From: HK1 sp965215295
GTDB taxonomy: Bacteria > Pseudomonadota > Gammaproteobacteria > HK1
Reading direction: 5' to 3'
Assembly (NCBI GenBank): GCA_965215295.1
Contig: OZ244045.1
Span: forward strand, 1,550,001-1,614,000
DNA length: 64,000 nucleotides
Below the pieces are notes generated by a model. It saw only the letters and a program-made list of their open reading frames with translations. It did no database searches and was not told the origin of the DNA. A program made the translations under genes and the position numbers. Shown here piece by piece: positions 35,967 through 44,471 of this stretch. Within the stretch, counting starts at the first letter, position 1. Every line of letters begins with the position of its first letter.

Positions 35967-37949
35967 TCAGCCCGCCCCGGCCATCGCGCCGGGCGCCGTC
36001 TCGATGTCGCCGATCCTGAGATCCGCGCTGATCTCGCCGCGGCGACCGTCCTCGAACACCACCTCGGTGGCGATGTGGCACGTGTCCGCATCGGAATAGA
36101 GCGCGTCGATGAGGGGGGCATAGCGCTCGGCGACGATGCGGCGGCGGACCTTGCGGGTGCGGGTGAGTTCCCCGTCGTCGGCATCGAGCTCCTTGTGGAG
36201 CACGAGGAACCGCCTGATCCGGGACGACGCAAGCTGCGCATCGCCGGCCAGGTCCGCGTTCACCTTCGCGATGCAGTCCTTGACCAGCGCATACACCCGG
36301 GGATGCGCGGCGAGTTCCTGGTAGCTGGCGTAGGAGATGTTGTTGCGCTCGGCCCAGTTGCTCACCGCATCGAGGTCGATGTTGACGAACGCGGCGACAT
36401 AGTCGCGCCCGTGGCCGAACGTCACCGCCTCGGCGATCTGGGGGAAGTACTTCAGCTTGTTCTCGATGTACTTGGGAGCGAACATCGCACCGTCGTTGAG
36501 CTTTCCCACATCCTTCGCGCGGTCGATGATGCGCAGGTGCCCGTCCTCGTCCAGCAGTCCGGCGTCGCCGGTATGCACCCAGCCGTCCTCGGTCTTCGTC
36601 GCCCGGGTCGCCTCTTCGTTCCTGTAGTAGCTCTGGAAGACGCCCGGGCTGCGGTAGAGGACCTCGCCGTTGTCGGCGATCCTGAGCTCGACCTGCGGCG
36701 CGGCGGGACCCACGGTGTCGGCGCGCACGTCGTCGTCGGACTGGATGGTGACGAACACCGATGCCTCGGTCTGCCCGTAGAGTTGCTTGATGTTGATGCC
36801 GAGCGAACGGTAGAAGTCGAAGATGTCGGTGCCGATCGCCTCGCCGGCAGTGTACGCGAGCCGGATGCGCGAGAAGCCCAGGGTGTTCTTGAGCGGGCCG
36901 TAGACCAGCAGGTTTCCCAGCCAGTACATGAACCTGTCGAAGACCGGCACCGGCTGGCGTTCCAGGATCCCGACTCCCACCCGTCCGGCGAGATCCATGA
37001 AGTAGTGGTACATCTTCTGCTTCACGAAGCTCGCATCCTCGATCCGGATGCTGACGGTGGTGAGCAGGTTCTCGAAGATGGCGGGAGGAGCGAAGTAGTA
37101 GGTCGGACCGATCTCCTTCAGATCGTGCATCACCGTCGCCGCGCTCTCCGGACAGTTCACGCAGAACCCCGCTACGTAGCTCTGCGCGAACGAGAAGATG
37201 TTGTCGCCCACCCACGCCATCGGCAGGTAGGCCAGCACCTCGTCGTCGACCGTGAGCTTCTCGAATTCGACGGCGTTGCGCGCCGTGATCAGCACGTTGT
37301 CGTGGGTGAGGATCACCCCCTTCGGATTCCCGGTCGTCCCCGAGGTGTAGAGGATGATCGCGACGTCGGCGCCGGTGCCCCGCGCGACCCGCTGGTCGTA
37401 GTGGCCGGGATTGGCGGCCGCAAACGCCTTCCCCCGCTCCCGGACCGACTCGTACGAGTGCAGGAAGGGCTGGTCGTAGTGGCGCATGCCCCGGGAGTCT
37501 TCGTAGAGGATGACCTCCAGCGACGGGCACCGATCCCTGATCTCGAGCAGCTTGTCGACCTGCTCCTGATCTTCCGCGATCGCGAACCGGACGCCGGCAT
37601 GATCGACGACGAACTCGAGCTCCTTCGCCACCGAGTCCTGGTACATCGGCACCGGTACCCCGCCCAGTGCCTGCGCCGCGCACATCGAGCCGTAGAGCCG
37701 GGGGCGGTTGCGCCCGATGACGGCAAGCCGGTCGCCCCGTTCGAAGCCGAGCGCCGCGAGCCCGTTGGCGAGTCCTTCGATCTCGGCCTTCAGCTCGCGC
37801 CACGTCCAGCTTTGCCAGATGCCGTACTCCTTCTCGCGCGCCGCGTGCCGAGTCGCGAACCTGCGGGCGTTGAGATCGAGCAGCTTCGGAAACGTGTCGA
37901 GAGCGGCCGCAGCGTCTGCGCTCGGCCCGGCGTCGACTGCTTCGGGCAT
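35967..37949 (-). CDS. Long-chain acyl-CoA synthetase type AMP-binding ligase
   Basis: The 660-residue ligase is of the long FadD/ACSBG type with ILYTSGTTGNPKGVILTH near residue 200, YLPMAWVGDNIFSFAQSYVA, LYGQTEASVFVTIQ and WVHTGDAGLLDEDGHLRIID. It activates carboxylic acids to CoA esters at the inner face of the membrane. It is the first gene of the leftward cluster ligase-livG-livH-livM-livK-livF, so uptake and activation are encoded together. Similar arrangements occur in aromatic-degrading proteobacteria, so an aryl substrate is possible despite the long-chain label. Confidence 0.9.
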   Translation of the reverse strand: MPEAVDAGPSADAAAALDTFPKLLDLNARRFATRHAAREKEYGIWQSWTWRELKAEIEGLANGLAALGFERGDRLAVIGRNRPRLYGSMCAAQALGGVPVPMYQDSVAKELEFVVDHAGVRFAIAEDQEQVDKLLEIRDRCPSLEVILYEDSRGMRHYDQPFLHSYESVRERGKAFAAANPGHYDQRVARGTGADVAIILYTSGTTGNPKGVILTHDNVLITARNAVEFEKLTVDDEVLAYLPMAWVGDNIFSFAQSYVAGFCVNCPESAATVMHDLKEIGPTYYFAPPAIFENLLTTVSIRIEDASFVKQKMYHYFMDLAGRVGVGILERQPVPVFDRFMYWLGNLLVYGPLKNTLGFSRIRLAYTAGEAIGTDIFDFYRSLGINIKQLYGQTEASVFVTIQSDDDVRADTVGPAAPQVELRIADNGEVLYRSPGVFQSYYRNEEATRATKTEDGWVHTGDAGLLDEDGHLRIIDRAKDVGKLNDGAMFAPKYIENKLKYFPQIAEAVTFGHGRDYVAAFVNIDLDAVSNWAERNNISYASYQELAAHPRVYALVKDCIAKVNADLAGDAQLASSRIRRFLVLHKELDADDGELTRTRKVRRRIVAERYAPLIDALYSDADTCHIATEVVFEDGRRGEISADLRIGDIETAPGAMAGAG

Positions 37950-38207
37950 CGTCTCCTCCCTGTCCGTTCCCGCACCGCCGCCGGGACGCCGGAACCGGAA
38001 CGATGGTCAATGATAATCCATACGGCACGCCAGTAAAGCGGATGCTCCCGCCCGGAGCACGATGCGGCCGAGCCGGCCCGACGCGCTTGCAGCCGGAAGG
38101 TTCGGCGGGAAGGGTCGCGGCTTCGATCCGGAGCCACGCATCCCGGCGTGGCGCCGCCGCACCCGCACCGTGCACGACCGTTTCGGCGGCCCGGCCCGGC
38201 CTCGACG

Positions 38208-38699
38208 TCATCGCGACGCTTCGGTCGTCCCTCTCCGCCGCTCCGCCCGCCAGAACTCGACGAAGAACCGCACCGGCCCTTCGGGCTCCACGCGATGCGG
38301 AACCTGCGCGACGATGACCGCACTCGACGACGGGACGACCCGGAACGAACGGTGGATCGGGGCGCCCACCCGATAGCGCAGCACCCCGGAGATCACGTGG
38401 ACCCGGGCCCACACGCCACGCTTCGTCGCGTGCTCGGACTTCAGCCCGGCCGGAGTCGTCGTCTCGTCGAACTCCGGCGTCCGGCGGTACGCGACGAGAC
38501 CGTCGGGCCACTCCATCCGGTCACAACGCACGCAATCGAGCTCGGCGCCGAGCATCGCATGGCGCCCGGCCTCGGTCTCCGTCCAGGGTCGATTGACGAA
38601 CGGCGGCCGGTGGCGCACGTGCTGGCCGTGACCGCAGTCGAGGTCCGCGACCCAGTCGCCCGGTTCGTCGAGACGAAGGCCGGTGATCGCACGCTTCAC
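38208..38699 (-). CDS. DUF3565-DUF1971 fusion protein
   Basis: The 163-residue protein joins two small domains. Residues 1-65 read ITGLRLDEPGDWVADLDCGHGQHVRHRPPF with a C..H..H...CxxC pattern (DUF3565, possibly metal binding). Residues 67-160 read VAYRRTPEFDETTTPAGLKS and KRGVWARVHVISGVLRYRV (DUF1971, the cupin-like domain related to TehB C-termini). Role is unknown; tellurite or oxyanion response has been suggested for the second domain by family. The start is a GTG at 38699. Confidence 0.82.
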   Translation of the reverse strand: MKRAITGLRLDEPGDWVADLDCGHGQHVRHRPPFVNRPWTETEAGRHAMLGAELDCVRCDRMEWPDGLVAYRRTPEFDETTTPAGLKSEHATKRGVWARVHVISGVLRYRVGAPIHRSFRVVPSSSAVIVAQVPHRVEPEGPVRFFVEFWRAERRRGTTEASR

Positions 38700-38910
38700 G
38701 GGGTCACCGGGTCCACGGCGGGTCCGGCCCGTCGGTTCGCGGCCGGGTTCGAACGCATCGCACCCGCCGCCCGCGATCCGGTGCCGGTTCGATCCCGTCC
38801 GGCTCGCCGGCGGGCCGGCTCGACGCGGACGGACCGGCGGCGCCGGCGACAGGGTGCGTCGCGCCGGCCGGCGACACGGAGTGTTGCGCCCGGCGGCACT
38901 TCTCCACCGC

Positions 38911-39384
38911 TCAGGGCCGGAGCCCGTCGGAGAAGATCATCGCGATCCCGACGACCACCACCAGGGTGCCCGCAATCTGCATCGCGCCGAGCGATTCCTT
39001 CAGCGCGAAGGACGACAGCAGCATCGTGAGCACCACGGTCCCGGTCACGATCACCGGCACTGCGACGCTCGCGGCGACCGGGCCGGTCCCGCCGACGCCA
39101 CGGAACAGGTAGAAGTACCCGATTTCGGCAAGGCCGATGCACACCCCCGCTCCCGCCGCCCACGCGTACGCGCTCGTGGAGAGCTTCAGCACGTGACCGC
39201 CGCGGGCCAGAAGCGCAAGCGCGAACGCGCACGACGCGGCGAGCGCGGCGAGTTGCAGGCAGATCGTCGCCAGCACGGTCGACGTGGCCACCTCCGGAAC
39301 GCGAGTGCTCGATACCTTCACGAGCAGGTTGTATCCGGCGTACAGCACCGTGATCGCGATCAGGAGAAGGATACCGGTCCACAT
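38911..39384 (-). CDS. Half-length EamA/DMT-type membrane transporter
   Basis: The 157-residue protein has five hydrophobic segments: TGILLLIAITVLYAGYNLLV, LAALAASCAFALALLA, AYAWAAGAGVCIGLAEIGYF, a long central one (VAASVAVPVIVTGTVVLTML) and a final one QIAGTLVVVVGIAMIF. This matches a single EamA domain, with the typical late SFALKESLGAMQIAGTLVVV. Single-domain members probably act as dimers that export small metabolites. It stands alone between the DUF3565 and VOC genes. Confidence 0.8.
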   Translation of the reverse strand: MWTGILLLIAITVLYAGYNLLVKVSSTRVPEVATSTVLATICLQLAALAASCAFALALLARGGHVLKLSTSAYAWAAGAGVCIGLAEIGYFYLFRGVGGTGPVAASVAVPVIVTGTVVLTMLLSSFALKESLGAMQIAGTLVVVVGIAMIFSDGLRP

Positions 39385-39471
39385 TTCGAAGCCTCCCGGC
39401 AGTCGGCGCGGCTCGAAGCCCCCCGGCGACCGGCGCGGCTGCGCGCCGGCGCGACCCGCCGCCCGGGGTCC

Positions 39472-39864
39472 TCAACGCGGGCCGTTTCCGGCGTGCGCGC
39501 CGTAGCTGCTGATCTCGACGAGGTTCCCGTCGGGATCGGTGAAGTAGACCGACATCATCGCGCCGACGGCCCCGGTCTTGGGGACCGGACCTTCGACGAT
39601 CCCGATACCCGCGCCGCGAAGATGGGCGATGACGTCGGGCAACGGCCACGTCGTGACGAGGCACAGGTCCCCGGACCCGACCGCGGCGTGATTCCTCGTC
39701 TCCATGCCGAGCACCTGCAGGTTGATCTTCTGGTTCCCGAAATGCAGGGCCCGGCGTCCGTTCGCGAACGTGGAGTCGGTGACGAGCAACGCCCGCTTGT
39801 AGAACGCCACCGATGCCTCGATGTCGCTGACGGTCAGGACCAGATGGTCGATGTGGCTGATCAC
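39472..39864 (-). CDS. VOC family (glyoxalase-fold) protein
   Basis: The 130-residue protein begins MISHIDHLVLTVSDIEASVA with the first metal ligand His in place and ends in VYFTDPDGNLVEISSYG with the terminal Glu ligand. One paired betaalpha-beta-beta-beta module each side is present, as in dioxygenases and lyases of this fold. The GTG at 39864 was chosen; it has GGGAGGGGA upstream, while the frame beyond it runs into a 15-base repeat array. Reaction unknown. Confidence 0.87.
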   Translation of the reverse strand: MISHIDHLVLTVSDIEASVAFYKRALLVTDSTFANGRRALHFGNQKINLQVLGMETRNHAAVGSGDLCLVTTWPLPDVIAHLRGAGIGIVEGPVPKTGAVGAMMSVYFTDPDGNLVEISSYGAHAGNGPR

Positions 39865-39994
39865 CGAAGCGTCCCCTCCCGGACCGGCGCGCGGGTGTCT
39901 GCGGGGCGCACGCCCGGCCGCACACTCGCCGGCGCGGCGGTACCACGGCCGCATCCACCGGACCCGAGCCCTGCCGGTCCGGCCGGACCACCCG

Positions 39995-40150
39995 CCCGGG
40001 TCACGCTCTCCCGGGTCACGCCCGCCCGGGTCATGCTCGCCCGGGCCACGCCTCGGGCTCCGCGGCGGCGGAGACCGTTCAACGAACCCGCCCGGATCAC
40101 GTCCACCCGAATCACGCTCTCCCGGGTCACACCCGCCCGGGTCACGCCCG
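39995..40150. repeat. 15-bp minisatellite at the dehydrogenase 3' end
   Basis: Units of exactly 15 bases, core cccgggtcacgc, start at 39995, 40010, 40025 and 40040, and again at 40091, 40106, 40121 and 40136. The last unit contains the stop of the dimethylglycine dehydrogenase-type gene (40142-40144). The repeats stay open as an Asp-Pro-Gly-Gly peptide pattern but precede the real VOC start. Confidence 0.85.
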
Positions 40151-42568
40151 CAACCGCTCGTTGCGCGGATCGTAGGCGGCCTCGGCGAGCACCGTGGCGG
40201 CGCGCGGCTCGCCGAGGATGTCGATGGCGAACATCGAGCCGGGTTCGGCCAGATGCGGCTCCACGTAGGCGAAGCCGAGGCTCCTGCCCGTGTAGTGGCC
40301 GTAGGCGCCGGAGGTGGTGACACCCACCACCCGACCGTCCGCGATGACCGGCTCCCCGCCGTGCGCGTCGCAGTCTCCCGGCTCGACCTCCAGGTAGACG
40401 AGCTGCGTCGCGATGCCGGCCTGCTTCACGCGCTGGATCGCGGCCCGGCCCACGAAGTCGTCCTTGTCGAGGGCGGCGAAGCGCTCCATGTCGGCCTCGA
40501 CCAGGGTGATCTCGTTGGTGAGCTCCGCCCCCCAGCCCCGGTACGCCTTCTCCATGCGCAGCGAATCGACGGCATACGTCCCGAAGTCCGTGATGCCGAA
40601 CTCCTCGCCCGCCGACCACACCGCGTCGTACAGGTCGGCGAGCCGCGCCATCGGGCAGTGCAGCTCCCAGCCGAGCTCGCCGACGTAGTTCACCCGCAGG
40701 GCGCGGATCGGGATCCCGGCCGCCTCGATCTCCCGGCCGGTCAGCCAGCGGAAGCGCTCGTTGCCGAGGTCCGCCCCGGTCAGCTTCGCGAGCACCTCGC
40801 GCGAGCGCGGTCCCGCGAGCACCAGCACGCCCCAGTCGCCGGTGACGTTGGTCACGGCGACGTCGAGCCCGTCGCGCGGCCCCTGGACGAGGGTGTCCAT
40901 GTCGCGGTCCTCGGCGCCCGCTCCCGACAGCACGTAGAAGCGGTCCGGGGCGAGTCTGGTGATCGTCGACTCGCCGGTGATGCGGCCCTCCGGAGACAGG
41001 TAGTGCGCGAGCACGATGCCGCCGCTCCGCCGCGGCATGCGGTTGGCGGTGATCGTGTTCAGGTACGCCTCGGCGCCGGTCCCGGCCACGTCGTACTTCG
41101 CGAAGCTCGACAGATCGAGCACCCCGACCCGCTCGCGCACCGCGCGGCACTCCGCCGCGACGACCTCGAAGACGTTGTTGTGCCGGAAGCCGGGCTCTTC
41201 CTCCCGGCCGTCGGGCGAGAACCACTTCGGGCGCTCCCAGCCGTTCGCCTCGGTGTACACGCACCCCTTCGCGGCGAGCTTGTCGAACAGCGGCGTGACC
41301 CGCTCCCCGCGCGAGGCGGGGCGTTCCTCGCCCGGCAGGTGCAGGGCGTACATGTGCTCGTAGTCCTGGTGGGACTTCGCCTTCGTGTACTCGCCGGGGG
41401 CATGGCCGCCGAACCGGCGCGGGTCGAGGCCGGCCATGTTGATCTCGCTGTCGCCGTGCACCATCCACTGCGCGAGGTACTTGCCGCACCCCGCGCCGGC
41501 GGCGATGCCGATGGACGCGCCGCAGCACTGCCAGAAGTTGCGCAGCCCCGCGGCCGGGCCGAGCAGCGGGTTCGCGTCCGGGGTATGCGGGATCGCACCG
41601 CAGACGATGCGCTTGATGCCGGCGTCGCGCCACATCGGAATGCGCTCCAGCGCCCGCTCGACATAGGGCGTGAGCCGGTCGAGGTTCGCCTCGAACAGCT
41701 CGTTCTCCGAATCCCACTCCGGCCACCCGCCGCGGTGGGTCCAGCACTCGGCCGAATCCGCGGTCTCGTAGATGCCGATGAGCCCCGCCTTCTGCTCTTG
41801 GCGCAGGTACCCGGAGGTGTACGGGTCGCGCACCACCACCATCTCCTCGTCGCGCTCCAGGAACTCCCGGATCGGCTCGGTGACGAGGTAGGTGTGCTCC
41901 ATGTTGGTGATCGGAACGTCGGTGCCGGCCATCCGGCTCACTTGGCGCGCGTAGCACCCGGCCGCGTTCACGACCATCTCGCACACGATGGCGCCCCGGT
42001 CGGTGACGACCTCCCACTCGCCGCTCCGGCGCTGCCTCAGGTCCGTCACCCGGGTGCGACGCTCGATGGTCGCGCCCATGTCGCGCGCGCCCTTCGCGAG
42101 CGCGTTGCAGCAGCCGGCCGGGTCCACGTGGCCGTCCCCGGGGGTCCAGGCCCCCGCGAGCACCCCCTCCACCGTCACGAACGGGTTGATCTGCCTGATC
42201 TTCTCGGGGTCGATGATCTCGCAGTGAAAGCCGATGAGCTTGCCGACGCTCGCCACGTGGTGGAACCACTCCACCTCGGCCGGCTTCAGCGCGAACCGGA
42301 TCCCGCCGCATCCGTGCCAGCTCACGTACTGCCCGGTCTTCTCCTCGAGCTTCGGGTAGAGCCTGACTCCGTAGTCGTGGATCTTCGCCATGTTGTAGTC
42401 GGCGATGAAGCTCGGGCACTGGCCCGCCGCGTGCCACGTCGAGCCGGAGGTGAGCTCCCCCTTCTCCACGAGCAGGAGGTCGGTCCAGCCCTCCTCGGCG
42501 AGGTGGTAGAGCAGTCCCACTCCCATCATTCCTCCGCCGATGACGACGACTCTCGCGTGTGTCTGCAT
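40142..42568 (-). CDS. Dimethylglycine/sarcosine dehydrogenase family flavoprotein
   Basis: The 808-residue protein has an FAD-binding N-terminus VVVIGGGMMGVGLLYHLAEE. The segment SGSTWHAAGQCPS has the histidine that binds FAD covalently in DMGDH. The second half is a GcvT-like folate-binding domain: RVGVLDLSSFAKYDVAGTGA, LAGPRSREVLAKLTG and DFGTYAVDSLRMEKAYRGWG. These enzymes demethylate dimethylglycine or sarcosine and pass formaldehyde to tetrahydrofolate. The ATG at 42568 gives the standard start. The gene stands alone, with a repeat array at its 3' end. Confidence 0.92.
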   Translation of the reverse strand: MQTHARVVVIGGGMMGVGLLYHLAEEGWTDLLLVEKGELTSGSTWHAAGQCPSFIADYNMAKIHDYGVRLYPKLEEKTGQYVSWHGCGGIRFALKPAEVEWFHHVASVGKLIGFHCEIIDPEKIRQINPFVTVEGVLAGAWTPGDGHVDPAGCCNALAKGARDMGATIERRTRVTDLRQRRSGEWEVVTDRGAIVCEMVVNAAGCYARQVSRMAGTDVPITNMEHTYLVTEPIREFLERDEEMVVVRDPYTSGYLRQEQKAGLIGIYETADSAECWTHRGGWPEWDSENELFEANLDRLTPYVERALERIPMWRDAGIKRIVCGAIPHTPDANPLLGPAAGLRNFWQCCGASIGIAAGAGCGKYLAQWMVHGDSEINMAGLDPRRFGGHAPGEYTKAKSHQDYEHMYALHLPGEERPASRGERVTPLFDKLAAKGCVYTEANGWERPKWFSPDGREEEPGFRHNNVFEVVAAECRAVRERVGVLDLSSFAKYDVAGTGAEAYLNTITANRMPRRSGGIVLAHYLSPEGRITGESTITRLAPDRFYVLSGAGAEDRDMDTLVQGPRDGLDVAVTNVTGDWGVLVLAGPRSREVLAKLTGADLGNERFRWLTGREIEAAGIPIRALRVNYVGELGWELHCPMARLADLYDAVWSAGEEFGITDFGTYAVDSLRMEKAYRGWGAELTNEITLVEADMERFAALDKDDFVGRAAIQRVKQAGIATQLVYLEVEPGDCDAHGGEPVIADGRVVGVTTSGAYGHYTGRSLGFAYVEPHLAEPGSMFAIDILGEPRAATVLAEAAYDPRNERLRA

Positions 42569-42778
42569 GGCGTCCTCCCAACGATGCGGTTCTGCGGCCG
42601 GATCTGCGGCCCGGAACGGTTCCGGCGATTTCAAAGCACACGGGCACTCCGTGCAACATCTCCCGACGTTCGGCGCCGCCGGAATGCCGCCTCGACGATG
42701 TTGCGGGAGAAAACCTCGGCCAACCCCGCCGGCAGGACGACGGGACCGCCTTGGCCGATTGGAGAGGGGCCGGGGGGC

Positions 42779-43468
42779 TCAGCCGGCCAGGCGCAACGCC
42801 CGCAACGCGACGCAGGCCGCGCCGTAGCCGTTGTCGATATTGACCACGGCCAGACCCGGCGCGCAGCTCGAGAGCGAGGCATCGAGCGCGACCCGACCGC
42901 CGACGGACACCCCGTAGCCGTTCGACGTCGGGACCGCCACCACGAGTCCCGGAACCTGTCCTCCCACCACGCTGGGCAGCGACGCCTCCATGCCCGCGAC
43001 CGCGACCACCACCGGCATCGCGCGGATCTCCTCGATCCGTTCGAGCAGGCGCCACAGGCCCGCGACGCCGACGTCGTAGATCTCCAGGGCCGGCTCGCCG
43101 TAGTACGCCAGCGTGCGTACCGCCTCCTTCGCCACGGGCACGTCGGAAGAGCCCGCGGTCACCACCGCGACCCGCGCCGGCCCGGGCGGGTCGGCGCCCG
43201 AACCCAGCACCGCGGTACGGGAGATCGGGTCGTAGTCGAGAGCGGCGCGATGCGCGGGGGCCAGCGCATCGACCATCCCGGCGTCGAGCCGCGTGAGGAG
43301 CAACGGCCGGCTCCCCGCGATGCTTCGGGCCAGGATCGCATCGAGCTGGCGACGGGACTTCCCCGCGCAGTAGATCGATTCGTCGAAGCCGATCCTCGCG
43401 TGACGCGCGTCGTCGGGCACGACCTCCCGCTCAGGCATGACGGGGAGATCCCACGAGTGCGCGGCCAT
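42779..43468 (-). CDS. larB: Nickel-pincer cofactor biosynthesis protein LarB
   Basis: The 229-residue protein has an AIR-carboxylase-like core: VAVVTAGSSDVPVAKEAVRT, VVVAVAGMEASLPSVVGG and VVAVPTSNGYGVSVGG. The N-terminal HARIGFDESIYCAGKS is the LarB-specific segment. LarB carboxylates nicotinate adenine dinucleotide and removes AMP, the first step to the nickel-pincer cofactor. It is the last gene of the larC-larE-larB set read leftwards; 74 bases separate it from larE. Confidence 0.92.
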   Translation of the reverse strand: MAAHSWDLPVMPEREVVPDDARHARIGFDESIYCAGKSRRQLDAILARSIAGSRPLLLTRLDAGMVDALAPAHRAALDYDPISRTAVLGSGADPPGPARVAVVTAGSSDVPVAKEAVRTLAYYGEPALEIYDVGVAGLWRLLERIEEIRAMPVVVAVAGMEASLPSVVGGQVPGLVVAVPTSNGYGVSVGGRVALDASLSSCAPGLAVVNIDNGYGAACVALRALRLAG

Positions 43469-43542
43469 GACCCGCCGGGCACGGGTGCGGGGCGCAGTGC
43501 CCGGCGCCGACCGGCTCGACGGCGGCCGGCGTCATGCCCCGC

Positions 43543-44373
43543 TCAGGCACGATCGGCGGGCCTCAGAAATGCGCTGCCCATGCGGTAGGGCTCGAACCGG
43601 AGCATCCGCGACACCCCGGCTGCGGCCATGCACTCTCCCACCTCGCCGGCGAGCACGGCGCGGCGTCCCCCGTCGAGGGCGGAAAGCGCGGCGTCGTCGA
43701 GTTCGATCACGACCGCATGGCTGCGTACCCGGCACCGCACGGTGGCCGCCCCGGTCGCGTCGCGGACGAGCCGCTCGCACGCATCGACGGCCTTCAGCAC
43801 CTCGGGGTCGATGGCGATGCCGGTCTCGACCCGGCTCGACAGGCACGGCGCGGCCGGCAGCTCCGTAAGGTCGTGGAGCCCGAGCCCGGCGGCGATGGCT
43901 CGCACCGCGGCTTTGCCGATGCCGCACTCGACGTAGGGGTGGCGGACCGCGTGCTCGGCCGCAGCCGCGAGCCCCGGCCGGAAGTCCCCGAGATCGTCGG
44001 TATTGGTGCCGGAGACGATGGTCGTGCCGGCGCCCGCGAGCGGAGCAATCGTGGAGTAGAGGTTCGTCTTGCAGAAGTAGCAGCGGTTGACGGGGTTCGC
44101 GACGTAGCGCGGATCGGCAAGCTCGCCGGCGTCGAGCCGTTCGAGCCGCCATCCCTCACGGCGCGCATACCGCACGACGCGCGCCGTCGCGTCCGCGGGG
44201 ACGGCGGCGGAGACCGCGTGGACCATCCTCGCCGAAGGCCCGAGCACCCGGTGCGCAACCACGGCGAGGGTCATGCTGTCCACGCCCCCGCTCACCGCCA
44301 CCGCGACACGGCCGATGTCCTCCAGCACGGGTTCGATCGCGCCGATTCGAGACTCCACTCGGGAGCTACCCAT
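43543..44373 (-). CDS. larE: Nickel-pincer cofactor sulfur transferase LarE
   Basis: The 276-residue PP-loop enzyme has VAVAVSGGVDSMTLAVVAHR near residue 25, NRCYFCKTNLYS, VSGTNTDDLGDFRPG and ELPAAPCLSSRVETGIAI. LarE transfers sulfur to the LarB product. Three conserved cysteines (two in CYFC and one in PCLSS) are present. Proteins with three probably bind a [4Fe-4S] cluster, while single-Cys forms lose their own cysteine sulfur. The ATG at 44373 starts just before the PP-loop helix. LarC ends 98 bases upstream. Confidence 0.92.
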   Translation of the reverse strand: MGSSRVESRIGAIEPVLEDIGRVAVAVSGGVDSMTLAVVAHRVLGPSARMVHAVSAAVPADATARVVRYARREGWRLERLDAGELADPRYVANPVNRCYFCKTNLYSTIAPLAGAGTTIVSGTNTDDLGDFRPGLAAAAEHAVRHPYVECGIGKAAVRAIAAGLGLHDLTELPAAPCLSSRVETGIAIDPEVLKAVDACERLVRDATGAATVRCRVRSHAVVIELDDAALSALDGGRRAVLAGEVGECMAAAGVSRMLRFEPYRMGSAFLRPADRA

Positions 44374-44471
44374 CCATCCTCCTCCGTGCACCACAGCCGA
44401 TCGCATCGAACGTCTCGGGTGCCTTCCGGGACACCGCACCAAGGCCGTGCATCAGCGCTGCCCGTCCCCGT

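Noticed and set aside
30947..36019. Very long open frame (about 1690 codons) on the plus strand
   Set aside because: It is the mirror of high-GC codons in livK, livM, livH and livG on the other strand. It is rich in Arg, Glu, His and Asp without any domain, while the minus strand genes have clear motifs.
39865..40323. Extended VOC protein with a Gly/Asp-rich repeat domain
   Set aside because: The repeats are a 15-base minisatellite shared with the dehydrogenase 3' end, and a good ribosome site precedes the GTG at 39864.
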